Source: Manihot esculenta (lineage: Eukaryota > Streptophyta > Magnoliopsida > Malpighiales > Euphorbiaceae). Taken from it: 64,000 nucleotides of DNA. Location of the stretch: the NCBI RefSeq assembly GCF_001659605.2, contig NC_035170.2:14832265-14896264 (forward strand), given 5' to 3'. Shown here piece after piece: positions 21,621-33,727 of the stretch (position 1 is its first letter; every line of letters starts with the position of its first letter). The notes beneath the pieces were generated by a model that worked only from the letters and a program-made list of their open reading frames with translations, did not search any database and had not been told where the DNA came from. A program made the translations under genes and the position numbers.

Positions 21621-23555
21621 TATAATACCCGGCTAGAGTCCAACATCGAAATTCTACCTTCCGGTGGAGTTTCGGATGTCGGAAGTCTCTAGAAGGGTTA
21701 GAGTGATGTTTTTTTTTAATATGTTTTGGTATGTTTCATCATTTTTATGCATGAGGAACTGAGTTTTTGAGTGAAATGAACCAAGGCAGAAAAGCCAGGT
21801 TCGGCCGCCGAAGTTGAGGTTCGGCCGCCGAACATGCATGGCTTTCGGTTTCACGTGTGGCCGCCGAAGGTGGTCTGGCCAACCACCTATAAATGGCTCT
21901 CAGTCGGTTGAAGCGGTAAGAGCACCGTTTATTTTGTCTTCTGAGGCGAGACCCTGCCCTTTGTGAGTCTTTCTTCATGTTTTCATTAAATCATGCAAAG
22001 AGTTGATTAGTTTTCATGATTATTTGAAGGTTTTAAGCTAAACACTCAACGTTTTGATGTTTGAAGAGTTTGAAGGCAAGTTGCCACGTTCGGATCGTTC
22101 ATCTTCTTGATTTCAAGAGGTAAGTGACGATCCTGAGCTTGTTTTTATGTTTTCTAAAGGTTTTATGGGGTTTGTGGAGAGAGTTGCATGAATAGGGTTA
22201 TTTGTGAGGTTTTGATGATTTTGTGCATAGAGCTTGTTTCTGTGTTGTTTGTGTTGTGTGTTTGGGGTTTTTAGGTAGTTTTTGACCCCTTTGAGCATAT
22301 ACATGAGTATATGCATGTGGAGGAAGTGTGGTGTGCAGTTGGAGAGGACTTTGGTGCAGTTGGCGAGAGGCAGGGCAAGTTTCTGCCCTGCTGATGAACT
22401 CAGGTTCGGCTGCCGAAGGTACATTCGGCCGCCGAACCCCTGAAGAGGTGAGAGGAGGTGGCTTCGGCTGCCCAAGCTTGCCCCCGAGCTTTTGGACTTT
22501 CGGCTCTGGAGGGAAGTTCGGCCACCGAAGGTGCTGCCGAAGGTTGGAGACTTTCGTCTCTGAAGTGCCTTTTGGCCCTCGAAACTGGCCCCCGAAAGGG
22601 TTCGGTAGCCGAAAGTGGAAGTTCGGCCGCCGAAGGTGCTTGAGTTTCGTCTCTGGAGAGGACTTTCGGCCGCCAAACCTGCCGCCGAAAGTGTTCTGTC
22701 CAGCCTTCCTTTGCATGCTTTGCATGAATGTTAGAGTGAGTTTAAGGGGATTCTTGGGGAATTTAATAGAGTTATTCATAAGCTAGTTTGGTCCCTCATT
22801 TGAGTCCATCTGTATTAGGTACAGACCAGAGGAACCAGAGAGAGCAGCAGTGAGTACTGCTCCAGAGTTTTCAGAGCCTGCAGAGTCAGTCAGTCCAGAT
22901 AGCCAGAGGTGAGTGGAACTAAACTTAAATTGCTTTTAATTGAGACATACACTGCTTTCAGCATAGGTCATACATCATGAGTATATAGTAGGATGTTTGC
23001 ATTAAAATCCACGAATATGTTGCATTGCATCGATATTTGTTGATGTGGGTGAATGCTAAATGATCCAATAGTCTCAGATAGGAAGTCCAGGAGCCTTTGA
23101 CTACGCCCTGGCAGGTATAGTAAAGACCAGGAGCCTTTGACTACGCCCTGGCAATGGTAAGTACAGAGGTGTTATATACACATATACATATATGACAGGA
23201 AGACCAGGTGCTCGATTCTACGCCCTGGCACAGAGTTACTGGGACTATGTAGTGACAGGTTTACCCTTGTTGTGAATTGTCTGTGATATGGTGCATGCCA
23301 TGAGATCATATTTTACTGAGATGTTTTACTGTTCTACTCACTGGGCTATAGAGCTCATCCCACTCCCTTAACCCCAGTCTTGCAGGTTCAATGTACAGTG
23401 TACAGGGAAGGTTCAGTAAAGTGCAGAAAGAGAATTGTAATAGTGTAGAGTGGACATGTAATAGTAAAGAGATGTGCTAGTTGTGTTTTCAGTTACAGAT
23501 GTGCTTGACTTAGTAGTTTGTGATGTAAATTTGTTGTTATGTACATGATCTGTAT
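21621..23555 (+). repeat. Element C left LTR, 5' portion
   Basis: 1935 bp starting TATAATACCCGG, with G to A in the usual TGTAATACCCGG. It contains dense TTCGGCCGCCGAA-type motifs at about 22400-22690, an exon-like block 22819-22918 bounded by TTAG and GTGAGT, and two CCAGG...CCCTGGCA minisatellite units (about 23088-23152). Element D interrupts it; 11 more LTR bases follow at 33359-33369. Confidence 0.88.
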
Positions 23556-25775
23556 TGTAATACCCGGCTAGACTCCGGTATCGGAATTCCTACCGTCCGG
23601 TGGAATCTCGGATGTCGGAAGCCTCTAGTAGGGTAAAATCATGTTTTTATGAAAGGTTTTAATGTGTTTTATGTTTTAAGCATGAAAGAAAATGAGTTTT
23701 TGCATGAAAATAGCATTTGAGGAAAACTCAGGTTCGGCCGCCGAAATTCAAGTTCGGCTGCCGAACATGCATGCGTTTCGAGTGTGCTTTAGGCCCCCGA
23801 AAGCATAAGTGAGGGAAGTCCAGGTTCGGCCGCCGAACCTCAGGTTCGGCCGCCGAACATGGCATGCATGCGGAGGCACATTCGGCCCCCGAACGTGGTC
23901 TGGCCAGCCACTATAAAAGGGTCCCTTAGCCGAAAACGGGCGAGCTTTTCCCCATTTTCGGCCAAGGTGAGCTCTCCGCCGTCCCTCACCCATTTTTGAT
24001 GTTCTTCCTCTAAATCTTTCAAGATTTTCACTTGTTTTAACTTGGTTTTGAAGATTTAAGCTTTTGAGCAAAGTTTTGGAGCTTGGAGGTTCAAGAACCA
24101 AATCTCTCCCAACTCCGAGTTTTTTGGTCGTCTCTCTCGATCTTCAAGAGGTAAAAGCCGATCTTATGCTCGTTTTATATTTTAAATAAGTTTTATGCAA
24201 GATCTATGGGTTAGAATGCATGTTTAGGTTATGGTTATGTTTATGGGTATAAATGTGTGTTCTTGAACAATGTGGTTGGTTGATGTGTTGTAGATGGGGT
24301 TTATGATGGTTTGAGGCCCCTAGGAACATGTATGCTTGTGTTTGTGTGTTGTAGAATAGGTTTGATGCATGTTTGGAAGGTTTGGAGGCGAGATGTGCAA
24401 ATGGAGCCAAGTTTCTGCCCTTTGGCAGAAACCAGGTTCGGCAGCCGAAGGACTTTCGGTCGCCGAACATGGCTGGGGAGGCAGCCTTTCGGCTGCCAAA
24501 GCTTGCCCCCGAAAGGAGACTTTCGTCTCTGTCTGGCAGTTTCGGCCGCCGAAAGTGCCGGCGAACATGCATGAGTTTCGTCTCTGTCTGGGAGTTTCGG
24601 CCGCCGAACCTGCCGCCGAAAGTGCCCTGTCCAGGCCTTCTTTGCATGTTTTTCCATAGTTGTTTCATGATGTTTTAGGGGGTTTTTGGGGAGTAGTTTA
24701 TAGTTATGTTCAGGAATGTTTGGTCCCTCATTTAAGTCCACCTGTGTAGGTTCGGACCCGAGGAACCGAGGACCCCAGCAGTGAGTTCAGCTGCTTCGGT
24801 GTTGTCAGAGTCAGCCAGAGGTGAGTGGAACTAAACTTAATCTTTTAAATTGAGAAATTAAATGTTTTATCATGTTTCATGCATCATGATTATGCAATAG
24901 GATGACTGCATTAGTATTCACGAATATGCCACATTGCATCGATTGTTGTTGATGTGGGTGAATGTTGGATGACCCAATTAGTCCATGACAGGAAGACCAG
25001 GACCCCATTCTACGGCCTGGCATAGAGTAAGGAAAGACCAGGACCCCATTCTAAGGCCTGGCACGGTTATGGGACACGAAGACCAGGAGCCCAGAGGAGG
25101 CCCTGGGACAATGGTAAGTAATGTATGTTATGCTACGGCCTGGCACAGAGTTAGCTTGGACTAATTGGTGACAAGTTCACCCAACCCTTATGTGAATTGT
25201 CTGTGTTATGATGCATTTCATAGGAGCATGTTTGATAATATGTTTTATGGTTCTACTCACTGGGCTTTTAGCTCACCCCTCTCCCTTTACCCCCAGGCTT
25301 GCAGGTACAGGATAGAGCAGGAGTCCGGCTAGAGTAATGAAGTTCTGTTTATGTAATAGCTAGCAATGGACATGATCAAATTGTAATATAAAGTCTTAAT
25401 TAATATAGTCATGTAATGAGGTGATGTATATGGATGTTAGAAGTGTGCTTGACCATAGATTGTTGCTATCCCTTTAATACATGATCTTAGAGATTTTTAC
25501 GATGTTTATGTAAACCAACTCAACGTATGTTATGTCACCCCTTGGAGGCATTGATGAGATCCCACAGAGGGATCAATGTTATGACAATGTTTATGCTCAG
25601 GTTGAGTTTGGTTGATGTATATGGAAAGAAAAGTTTTAATTTTTATGCATATTGTTGATCATGTATGGGATTATACAGGTTTACAGGTTTTATGTCAGGC
25701 TTGCTACGGGTCCCGGTGGCCTTAAGCCGATCTGGATCCTAGCGCCGGTAGCGGTCCGATTTTCGGGTCGTTACA
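23556..25775 (+). repeat. Element D 5' LTR
   Basis: 2220 bp, TGTAATACCCGG to GGTCGTTACA. TATA box at 23912-23920. It has an extra 20-bp TTCGGCTGCCGAA-containing unit near 23745-23765 absent from the 3' LTR, and lacks a 22-bp minisatellite segment present there. Exon-like block 24750-24820. Confidence 0.93.
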
Positions 25776-25778
25776 GAA

Positions 25779-25790
25779 TGGTATCAGAGC
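25779..25790 (+). other. Primer-binding site of element D (tRNA-iMet type)
   Basis: TGGTATCAGAGC starts after a three-base spacer (gaa) following the LTR end. Confidence 0.92.
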
Positions 25791-26049
25791 CCTAGGTTCA
25801 TATGGTCGGACCTAGAGTGTCGGGCTCATAGATGTTATAGAAGGTCAAGCACAATAGGAAAAGATCATGTCCACTAGGATAGGATGTGGAGTCCTGTCTT
25901 GCATGATGATGTGAAATGCCATGATAATATGCATGTGCATTAATGATATGCTATGATATGTGATGTATGTGATGCGGGTTCATGTGTGCCCACATGAACC
26001 ATATGATGCTAATGTTGCTTGTGATGTGCACTGTTTTTCAGAAAACAGG

Positions 26050-29000
26050 ATGAGAGGAACTCGTCGATCAGCAAGATTGACTGGAGTACCACCTGAGGAT
26101 GAGGGCACGAGCGCCCGTCCTCCAGCATTGCCTAGGGCAATGTCTAGTAGGTCTAACCGAGAAAGAGTAGCAAGAGACCCTAGAAGGTCTTTGGATTTGG
26201 GTAGAAGCAGATCAGTCAGAGGAACAGTTCAGGGAGGAGCTTCAGAGGACATGGGGGATGATATGGATGTAGAGCAGAGGAGGGATGGCAGTCTGGGAGT
26301 TAGCATGTCAGAGGAAGGTATGGGAGAGTCCCAAGGAGGCACTCAGGCCTCGGGATTTGTTCAGCCACCCCACTACCCACACTTCTCACAACATCCCGGG
26401 TATTCGATGGGAGGTACATCGGATTACCCTAGCTTCACCCCTTATCCCACACAAATGCCATACCCACCATATTCACAATACCCAATGTATCCACCTCCAC
26501 CTTACTATCCAAATCCAGCAAACCCTACCCCAGGGGATGCTGCACCTCCTCCTCCTCCAGCAGAACCAGCAGCCCCGGTTACTCAACCTTCTAGACCTAG
26601 CTCAGCCAGTGGGAGCAAGGTCAAGATGACCGATTACATGAAACTGTGTGCTCCTCAGTATGAAAAAGGGGATGACCCATTTGTGTATCTTGAAAGGGTT
26701 AAAGTAATCACAGATGAGATTGGGGCTGATGACAGTAGAGCCATTCAGATGGCCGAGTTCACGCTTAAGTGCAAGAAGGCACGGGAGTGGTTCAAGAATT
26801 ATGTGAACCCGAGAGTGGACAGCATGTCTTGGGGGGAGTTTGCAAACGAGTTTGCAGGATGGGCTTTTCCCGATAGTTCAAGGGAGCTGAAGATGATTGA
26901 GTTCGAACAGTTGAGGCAGACGGACGAAATGAGTGTAGAGGAGTACACCGACAGATTTTTGGAGCTGTTGCCTTTTTGCTGGGCAGAGTCTGGATACAGA
27001 TTCGAAGAGGTCAAGGAGGTATGTCATGAAACTCCATTCCAGGTATTCCTCCTTGATTCAGTCAGTGGACAGGGAGAGCTTCCATGCCATAGTAGATATG
27101 GCCAGAAAAATGGAGGCCAGTGCCATCGTTCAGGGGACAGTTAAGCAGTCAGTGGCACAGTCTTCCGGTTCAAAAACTCCGGGTGGAGGAAGATTAGATC
27201 CCTCTACCCTGAGTGCAGCAGCTTCAGGCAGTAAGAGATGGGGTAAGCCCAAGGGTAAGAAGAACAAGTTCTGGAATAAAGTCAAGTCCAGTCTGGGATT
27301 TGGGAGTGGCTCAAGCTCTAGTGCGGATAATGCGGTTTGTGCGAGGTGTGGTAGGCCACACAAGGGAGTATGTCGTTTTGGGACGAACGCCTGTTTCAGA
27401 TGTGGTCAGGAGGGGCATATGGCTCGAGATTGTCCAAGAGCAGTCCCGATGGCTCAGTCCCAGCAGACAGCTTCAGGCAGTGTAGCGCAGCCAGCAGCTC
27501 CAGCCATGACTCAGGCCAGTGGCAGAGGCAGAGGGAGAGGGGCAGCCTCTTCTTCAGCGGGTTTCAGAGGTGAAGGTCCATCAGCTCCGGCATGGATCTT
27601 CACAATGACACAGCAGGAGGCAGATGCATCTAACACCGTGGTGGCAGGTAACTTAATCATTGGTTGTTCAGATGTGTATGCCTTGATGGACCCTGGTGCA
27701 TCTCATTCTTTTATTGCTCCGAGAGCCGTGGGGAGGTTGGGTCTGATGACTTCTGGGTTAGAGTGTCCTCTCTAGGTCAGTGGACCCAAGTGTGATCCAT
27801 CTGTGGCAGAGTCAGTCTGCCAGTGTAGTCCTGTGTTTGTTGAGGGAAGATGCTTGTCCGCCGACCTAGTGGTTCTAGATTTGACAGATTTTGACGTCAT
27901 TCTAGGGATGGACTGGTTATCTACCCATGGTGCTACCTTGGACTGCAGGGACAAGGTAGTCAGGTTCAGAGGTCAGGATGGGTCTGAGGTTGTCTTCAGA
28001 GGAGATAGGAGGGGTACACCTAGAGGTCTAATATCAGCTCTTCAGGCTCGTAGGTTGCTCAGGAGGGGATGTCAGGGGTATTTGGATCATGTGAGAGAGC
28101 TTAGCAGTCAGGTTAGAGAGCCCGCCTCGGTGCCAGTGGTTAGAGAGTTCTTAGATGTGTTCCCAGACGAGCTGCCAGGTTTACCACCTGCTAGGGAGAT
28201 AGAGTTCGAGATAGAACTGATGCCTGGAACCCGACCGATCTCTATCCCTCCCTACAGGATGGCGCCAGCAGAATTGAAAGAGTTGAAGGAGCAGTTACAG
28301 GAGCTGGTAGACAAGGGCTTCATCCGACCGAGTACCTCACCCTGGGGTGCTCCAGTTTTGTTTGTGAGAAAGAAGGATGGATCCCTTAGACTTTGTATCG
28401 ACTACAGGCAGTTGAACAAAGTCACTACCAAGAACAAGTACCCTTTGCCAAGGATCGACGATCTATTCGACCAGCTAGCAGGAGCGAGTTGTTTCTCCAA
28501 AATAGATCTGAGGTCCGGGTATCATCAGTTGAGGATCAGGGAAGAGGACGTGCCAAAGACAGCTTTCAGGACTAGATATGGGCATTTTGAGTTCCTTGTG
28601 ATGCCGTTCGGGTTAACTAACGCCTCTGCAGCATTCATGGACCTCATGAACAGAGTGTTTAGCCAGTACCTGGATCACTTTGTTATTGTCTTCATAGATG
28701 ATATCTTAGTGTATTCCAGGAATGCAGAGGAGCATGCCCATCATCTGCGGTTGGTTTTGCAGACCTTGAGGGAGCATGGCTTGTATGCCAAGTTCTCCAA
28801 GTGTGAGTTCTGGCTGAGGAGCATTTCCTTCTTGGGGCATGTGGTGTCAGAAAATGGTATAGAGGTAGACCCCAAGAAGGTAGAAGTTGTGGCTAACTGG
28901 CCTAGACTCACTTCAGTGATAGATATTAGAAGTTTCTCGGGTTTGGCAGGTTACTACAGGAGGTTCGTTCAGGACTTCTCGAAAATAGCAGCTCCTCTGA

Positions 29001-31033
29001 CCAGACTGACCAGGAAGAATCAGAAGTTCATGTGGACTGACCAGTGCGAAGAGAGTTTTGAAGAGCTTAAGAAGAGGTTGACTTCAGCACCAGTGTTAGC
29101 TCTGCCAGCTAGTGATGCAGACTTTACAGTCTTTTGTGATGCGTCCCGTGTGGGACTGGGTTGTGTGCTTATGCAGAATGAGAGGGTGATTGCTTATGCT
29201 TCTAGGCAGCTAAAGAAGCATGAGTTGAATTACCCCACACATGACCTTGAGATGGCAGCAGTAATCTTTGCACTCAAGATGTGGAGGCACTACCTCTATG
29301 GGGTAAAATGTGAGATCTTCACCGATCATAAAAGCCTGCAGTACATCCTGAGTCAAAGAGATTTGAACTTGAGACAGAGGAGATGGGTAGAGCTGCTGAG
29401 TGACTATGATTGCAAGATTCAGTATCATCCGGGTAAGGCGAATGTCGTGGCAGACGCCCTAAGCCGGAAGTCACTAGGCAGTCTATCCCACATCACGGCA
29501 GAGAGGAGACCAGTGGTGAAGGAGTTTTACAAGCTCATTGATGAAGGTCTACAGTTGGAGTTATCTGGTACAGGTGCCTTGGTTGCTCAGATGAAAGTGA
29601 CACCCGTGTTTCTGGAGCAGGTGGCTCAGAAACAGCATGAGGACCCAGAGTTAGTGAAGATTGCCAGGACTGTTCAGTCAGGCAAGGACAGTGAGTTCAG
29701 ATTTGACAATAGGGGGATCCTCTGCTATGGGAGTCGATTGTGTGTACCAGATGACATAGGGCTAAAAGGAGACATTATGAGAGAGGCTCATAATGCAAGA
29801 TACAACATTCACCCCGGAGCCACCAAGATGTATCAAGATCTGAAGAAAGTTTATTGGTGGCCAGCTATGAAGAGAGAAGTGGCACAGTTTGTGTCAGCCT
29901 GCGAAGTATGTCAGAGGGTGAAGCTGGAACATCAGAAGCCGGCTGGAATGCTTAACCCGCTACCTATTCCAGAGTGGAAATGGGAGAATATAGCTATGGA
30001 CTTCGTAGTGGGGTTACCGGCGACGTCCAACAGATTGGACTCCATATGGCTGATTGTGGACAGACTCACCAAATCTGCTCACTTCATCCCTGTCAGGAGT
30101 GGCTATTCTGTGGACAAGTTGGCGCAGGTGTACATTGATGAGATAGTCAGACTGCATGGGGTTCCTGTTTCTATAGTGTCAGATGGAGGGCCCCAGTTCA
30201 CCTCCAGGTTTTGGCGGAGTCTGCAGGATGCCATGGGTACCAGGTTGGATTTCAGTACTGCCTTCCATCCACAGACAGACGGACAGTCAGAGAGGACCAT
30301 CCAGACCATAGAAGATATGCTAAGAATGTGTGTGCTGGACTTTGGCGGTTCTTGGAGGCAGCATCTACCTTTGGTGGAGTTTGCCTACAATAACAGCCAT
30401 CATGCTAGCATCGGGATGGCTCCATATGAAGCTTTATATGGAAGGAAGTGCAGGTCACCTGTTTGCTGGTAGGAAGTTGGAGAAAAGGCCTTGGCAGGGC
30501 CTGAGCTAGTAGAGATCACCAGCAGGGTGGTACCCTTAATCAGAGAGAGAATCAAGACGGCTGCAAGCAGACAGAAGAGTTATGCAGACATCCGCAGAAG
30601 GCAAGTAGAGTTTCAGAAGGGGGATCTGGTATTGCTCAAGGTGTCTCCAATGAAAGGAGTGGTTCGGTTTGGGAAGAAAGGTAAGCTAGCTCCGCGGTAC
30701 ATCGGACCCTTTGAAGTCTTGCAAAAGATTGGGAATGTATCGTACAAGCTGGATTTACCTGCTTCAATGGAGAGAATCCATCCGGTTTTCCATGTTTCTA
30801 TGTTGAGAAAGTTCGTGTCAGATCCGGGCAAGGTTCTTAGTGAGCCTGATGTGGAGATCCAAGAGGATCTCACCTATGTTGAGCAGCCGGTACGGATTCT
30901 GGACACTCAAATTAGGAAGCTGAGAAACAAGGAAATCCCGATGGTGAAAGTCCTGTGGAACCACCACAATATGGAAGAATGCACTTGGGAGACACGGGAG
31001 TCTATGCTCCGGCAATATCCTCATCTCTTTTAA
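26050..31033 (+). pseudogene. gag-pol: Element D Gag-Pol polyprotein, one frameshift and two stops
   Basis: The ATG at 26050 ([12 protein letters not shown]) is preceded by a TTTTTCAG acceptor-like site. Gag runs normally to about 26972, where a five-T run (26973-26977) has one T more than the copies in A and E and shifts the frame. Reading continues in the second frame from about 26978 through the CCHC knuckle ([14 protein letters not shown], about 27390) and the protease motif DPGASHSF (about 27690). TAG at 27773-27775 replaces the Trp of the PLWVSGP segment. RT (FIDDILVYS), RNase H and integrase follow in frame. A second TAG at 30470-30472 replaces a Glu codon after the integrase core, and the chromodomain-like tail runs to 31033. 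Also seen: SDRGPQF reads SDGGPQF beside the second catalytic Asp of integrase. Not autonomous. Confidence 0.93.
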
Positions 31034-31118
31034 GGTTAGTCTCTATGTGTTTTATGTGTATGATATGTTGTATACCTTGCATGTGCTAGTTGAGGAACAT
31101 TCAGGGATGAATGGTCTT

Positions 31119-31131
31119 AAGGGGGGGAGAA
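31119..31131 (+). other. Polypurine tract of element D
   Basis: AAGGGGGGGAGAA abuts the 3' LTR. The inverted repeat just upstream, perfect in A, B, E and F, is degraded here (GAACATTCAGGGATGAATGGTC region, 31094-31116). Confidence 0.85.
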
Positions 31132-33353
31132 TGTAATACCCGGCTAGACTCCGGTATCGGAATTCCTACCGTCCAGTGGAATCTCGGATGTCGGAAGCCT
31201 CTAGTAGGGTAAAATCATGTTTTTATGAAAGGTTTTAATGTGTTTTATGTTTTAAGCATGAAAGAAAATGAGTTTTTGCATGAAAATAGCATTTGAGGAA
31301 AACTCAGGTTCGGCCGCCGAACATGCATGCGTTTCGGGTGTGCTTTAGGCCCCCGAAAGCATAAGTGAGGGAAGTCCAGGTTCGGCCGCCGAACCTCAAG
31401 TTTGGCCGCCGAACATGGCATGCATGCGGAGGCACATTCGGCCCCCGAACGTGGTTTGGCCAGCCACTATAAAAGGGTCCCTTAGCCGAAAACGGGCGAG
31501 CTTTTCCCCATTTTCGGCCAAGGTGAGCTCTCCGCCGTCCCTCACCCATTTTTGATGTTCTTCCTCTAAATCTTTCAAGATTTTCACTTGTTTTAACTTG
31601 GTTTTGAAGATTTAAGCTTTTGAGCAAAGTTTTGGAGCTTGGAGGTTCAAGAACCAAATCTCTCCCAACTCCGAGTTTTTTGGTCGTCTCTCTCGATCTT
31701 CAAGAGGTAAGAGCCGATCTTAAGCTCGTTTTATGTTTTAAATAAGTTTTATGCAAGATCTATGGGTTAGAATGCATGTTTAGGTTATGGTTATGTTTAT
31801 GGGTATAAATGTGTGTTCTTGAACAATGTGGTTGGTTGATGTGTTGTAGATGGGGTTTATGATGGTTTGAGGCCCCTAGGAACATGTATGCTTGTGTTTG
31901 TGTGTTGTAGAATAGGTTTGATGCATGTTTGGAAGGTTTGGAGGCGAAATGTGCAAATGGAGCCAAGTTTCTGCCCTTTGGCAGAAACCAGGTTCGGCAG
32001 CCGAAGGACTTTCGGCCGCCGAACATGGCTGGGGAGGCAGCCTTTCGGCTGCCGAAGCTTGCCCCCAAAAGGAGACTTTCGTCTCTGTCTGGCAGTTTCG
32101 GCCGCCGAAAGTGCCGCCGAACATGCATGAGTTTCGTCTCTGTCTGGGAGTTTCGGCCGCCGAACCTGCCGCCGAAAGTGCCCTGTCCAGGCATTTTTTG
32201 CATGTTTTTCCATAGTTGTTTCATGATGTTTTAGGGGGTTTTTGGGGAGTAGTTTATAGTTATGTTCAGGTATGTTTGGTCCCTCATTTAAGTCCACCTG
32301 TGTAGGTTCGGACTCGAGGAACCGAGGACCCCAGCAGTGAGTTCAGCTGCTTCGGTGTTGTCAGAGTCAGCCAGAGGTGAGTGGAACTAAACTTAATCTT
32401 TTAAATTGAGAAATTAAATGTTTTATCATGTTTCATGCATCATGATTATGCAATAGGATGACTGCATTAGTATTCACGAATATGCCACATTGCATCGATT
32501 GTTGTTGATGTGGGTGAATGTTGGATGACCCAATTAGTCCATGACAGGAAGACCAGGACCCCATTCTACGGCCTGGCACAGAGTAAGGAAAGACCAGGAC
32601 CCCATTCTACGGCCTGGCACGGTTATGGGACACGAAGACCAGGAGCCCAGAGGAGGCCCTGGGACAATGGTAAGTAATGTATGTTATGACAGGAAGACCA
32701 GGACCCCATGCTACGGCCTGGCACAGAGTTAGCTTGGACTAATTGGTGACAAGTTCACCCAACCCTTATGTGAATTGTCTGTGTTATGATGCATTTCATA
32801 TGAGCATGTTTGATAATATGTTTTATGGTTCTACTCACTAGGCTTTTAGCTCACCCCTCTCCCTTTACCCCCAGGCTTGCAGGTACAGGATAGAGCAGGA
32901 GTCCGGTTAGAGTAATGAAGTTCTGTTTATGTAATAGCTAGCAATGGACATGATCAAATTGTAATGTAAAGTCTTAATCAGTATAGTCATGTAATGAGGT
33001 GATGTATATGGATGTTAGAAGTGTGCTTGACCATAGATTGTTGCTATCCCTTTAATACATGATCTTAGAGATTTTTACGATGTTTATGTAAACCAACTCA
33101 ACGTATGTTATGTCACCCCTTGGGGGCATTGATGAGATCCCACAGAGGGATCAATGTTATGACAATGTTTATGCTCAGGTTGAGTTTGGTTGATGTATAT
33201 GGAAAGAAAAGTTTTAATTTTTATGCATGTTGTTGATCATGTATGGGATTATACAGGTTTACAGGTTTTATGTCAGGCTTGCTACGGGTCCCGGCGGCCT
33301 TAAGCCGATCTGGATCCTAGCGCCGGTAGCGGTCCGATTTTTGGGTCGTTACA
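31132..33353 (+). repeat. Element D 3' LTR
   Basis: 2222 bp, TATA box at 31468-31476, ends GGGTCGTTACA and is followed by tgtat. Relative to the 5' LTR it lacks one 20-bp palindrome unit and has a 22-bp minisatellite segment near 32686-32708. Confidence 0.93.
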
Positions 33354-33369
33354 TGTATATGTATATATG

Positions 33370-33727
33370 ACCTTATAGGGTCTATGGACGTACCTTCCCT
33401 GCTAGATCTCTGAGACCTTGCCCTTGGCAATGCAGGAGGATGAGCAGCTAGTCTCTCACTATCTGGTGGGACTCTAGTCAATCGAGCTGATCGATGAGTT
33501 CCTCTCATCTTTACTCTCTGGAAAACAACACAGAAGCTAGCACTTTAGCACATATACATCACATATCAATAAGGCACATGCATAACTCATGGCATGAAAC
33601 AGATAGGACTCAACACCCTATCCTAGTGGACATGATTTCCTATTGTGCTTGACCACTTCTAACCTCTATGAGCCCGACACTGTCTCTATAGGTCCGATCA
33701 TGTGAACCTAGGGCTCTGATACCAATC
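33370..33727 (-). pseudogene. gag: Inverted gag start, leader and PBS of element C
   Basis: On the minus strand, ATG at 33508-33506 begins MRGTHRSARLTRVPP, an altered form of the Tekay gag N terminus. Only about 45 codons remain before the breakpoint at 33370. A CAG acceptor-like site lies before this ATG as in the other copies. The PBS complement GCTCTGATACCA is at 33713-33724. The segment lies inverted between two forward LTR pieces of the same element. Confidence 0.85.

Larger units (their letters stand above)
23556..33353 (+). mobile_element. Element D: full-length, coding-damaged Tekay-type element
   Basis: 9.8 kb with LTRs of 2220 and 2222 bp, iMet PBS, PPT and target duplication tgtat (23551-23555 and 33354-33358). 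It inserted into the left LTR of element C. Gag-Pol has one frameshift and two stops. By eye the LTRs differ at roughly 30 positions plus two repeat-unit indels, making D older than A, E and F. Confidence 0.94.

Noticed and set aside
22113..22786. Overlapping open frames of 150-190 codons on both strands of element C LTR, and similar ones in D, E, F and B LTRs
   Set aside because: They are by-products of GC-rich TTCGGCCGCCGAA repeats read in several frames (RRPNLSF, SAAEPG peptides); no known domain, no conserved start.
33317..33508. Small minus-strand gene MRGTHRSARLTR
   Set aside because: It is the inverted gag start of element C, ended by the rearrangement junction.
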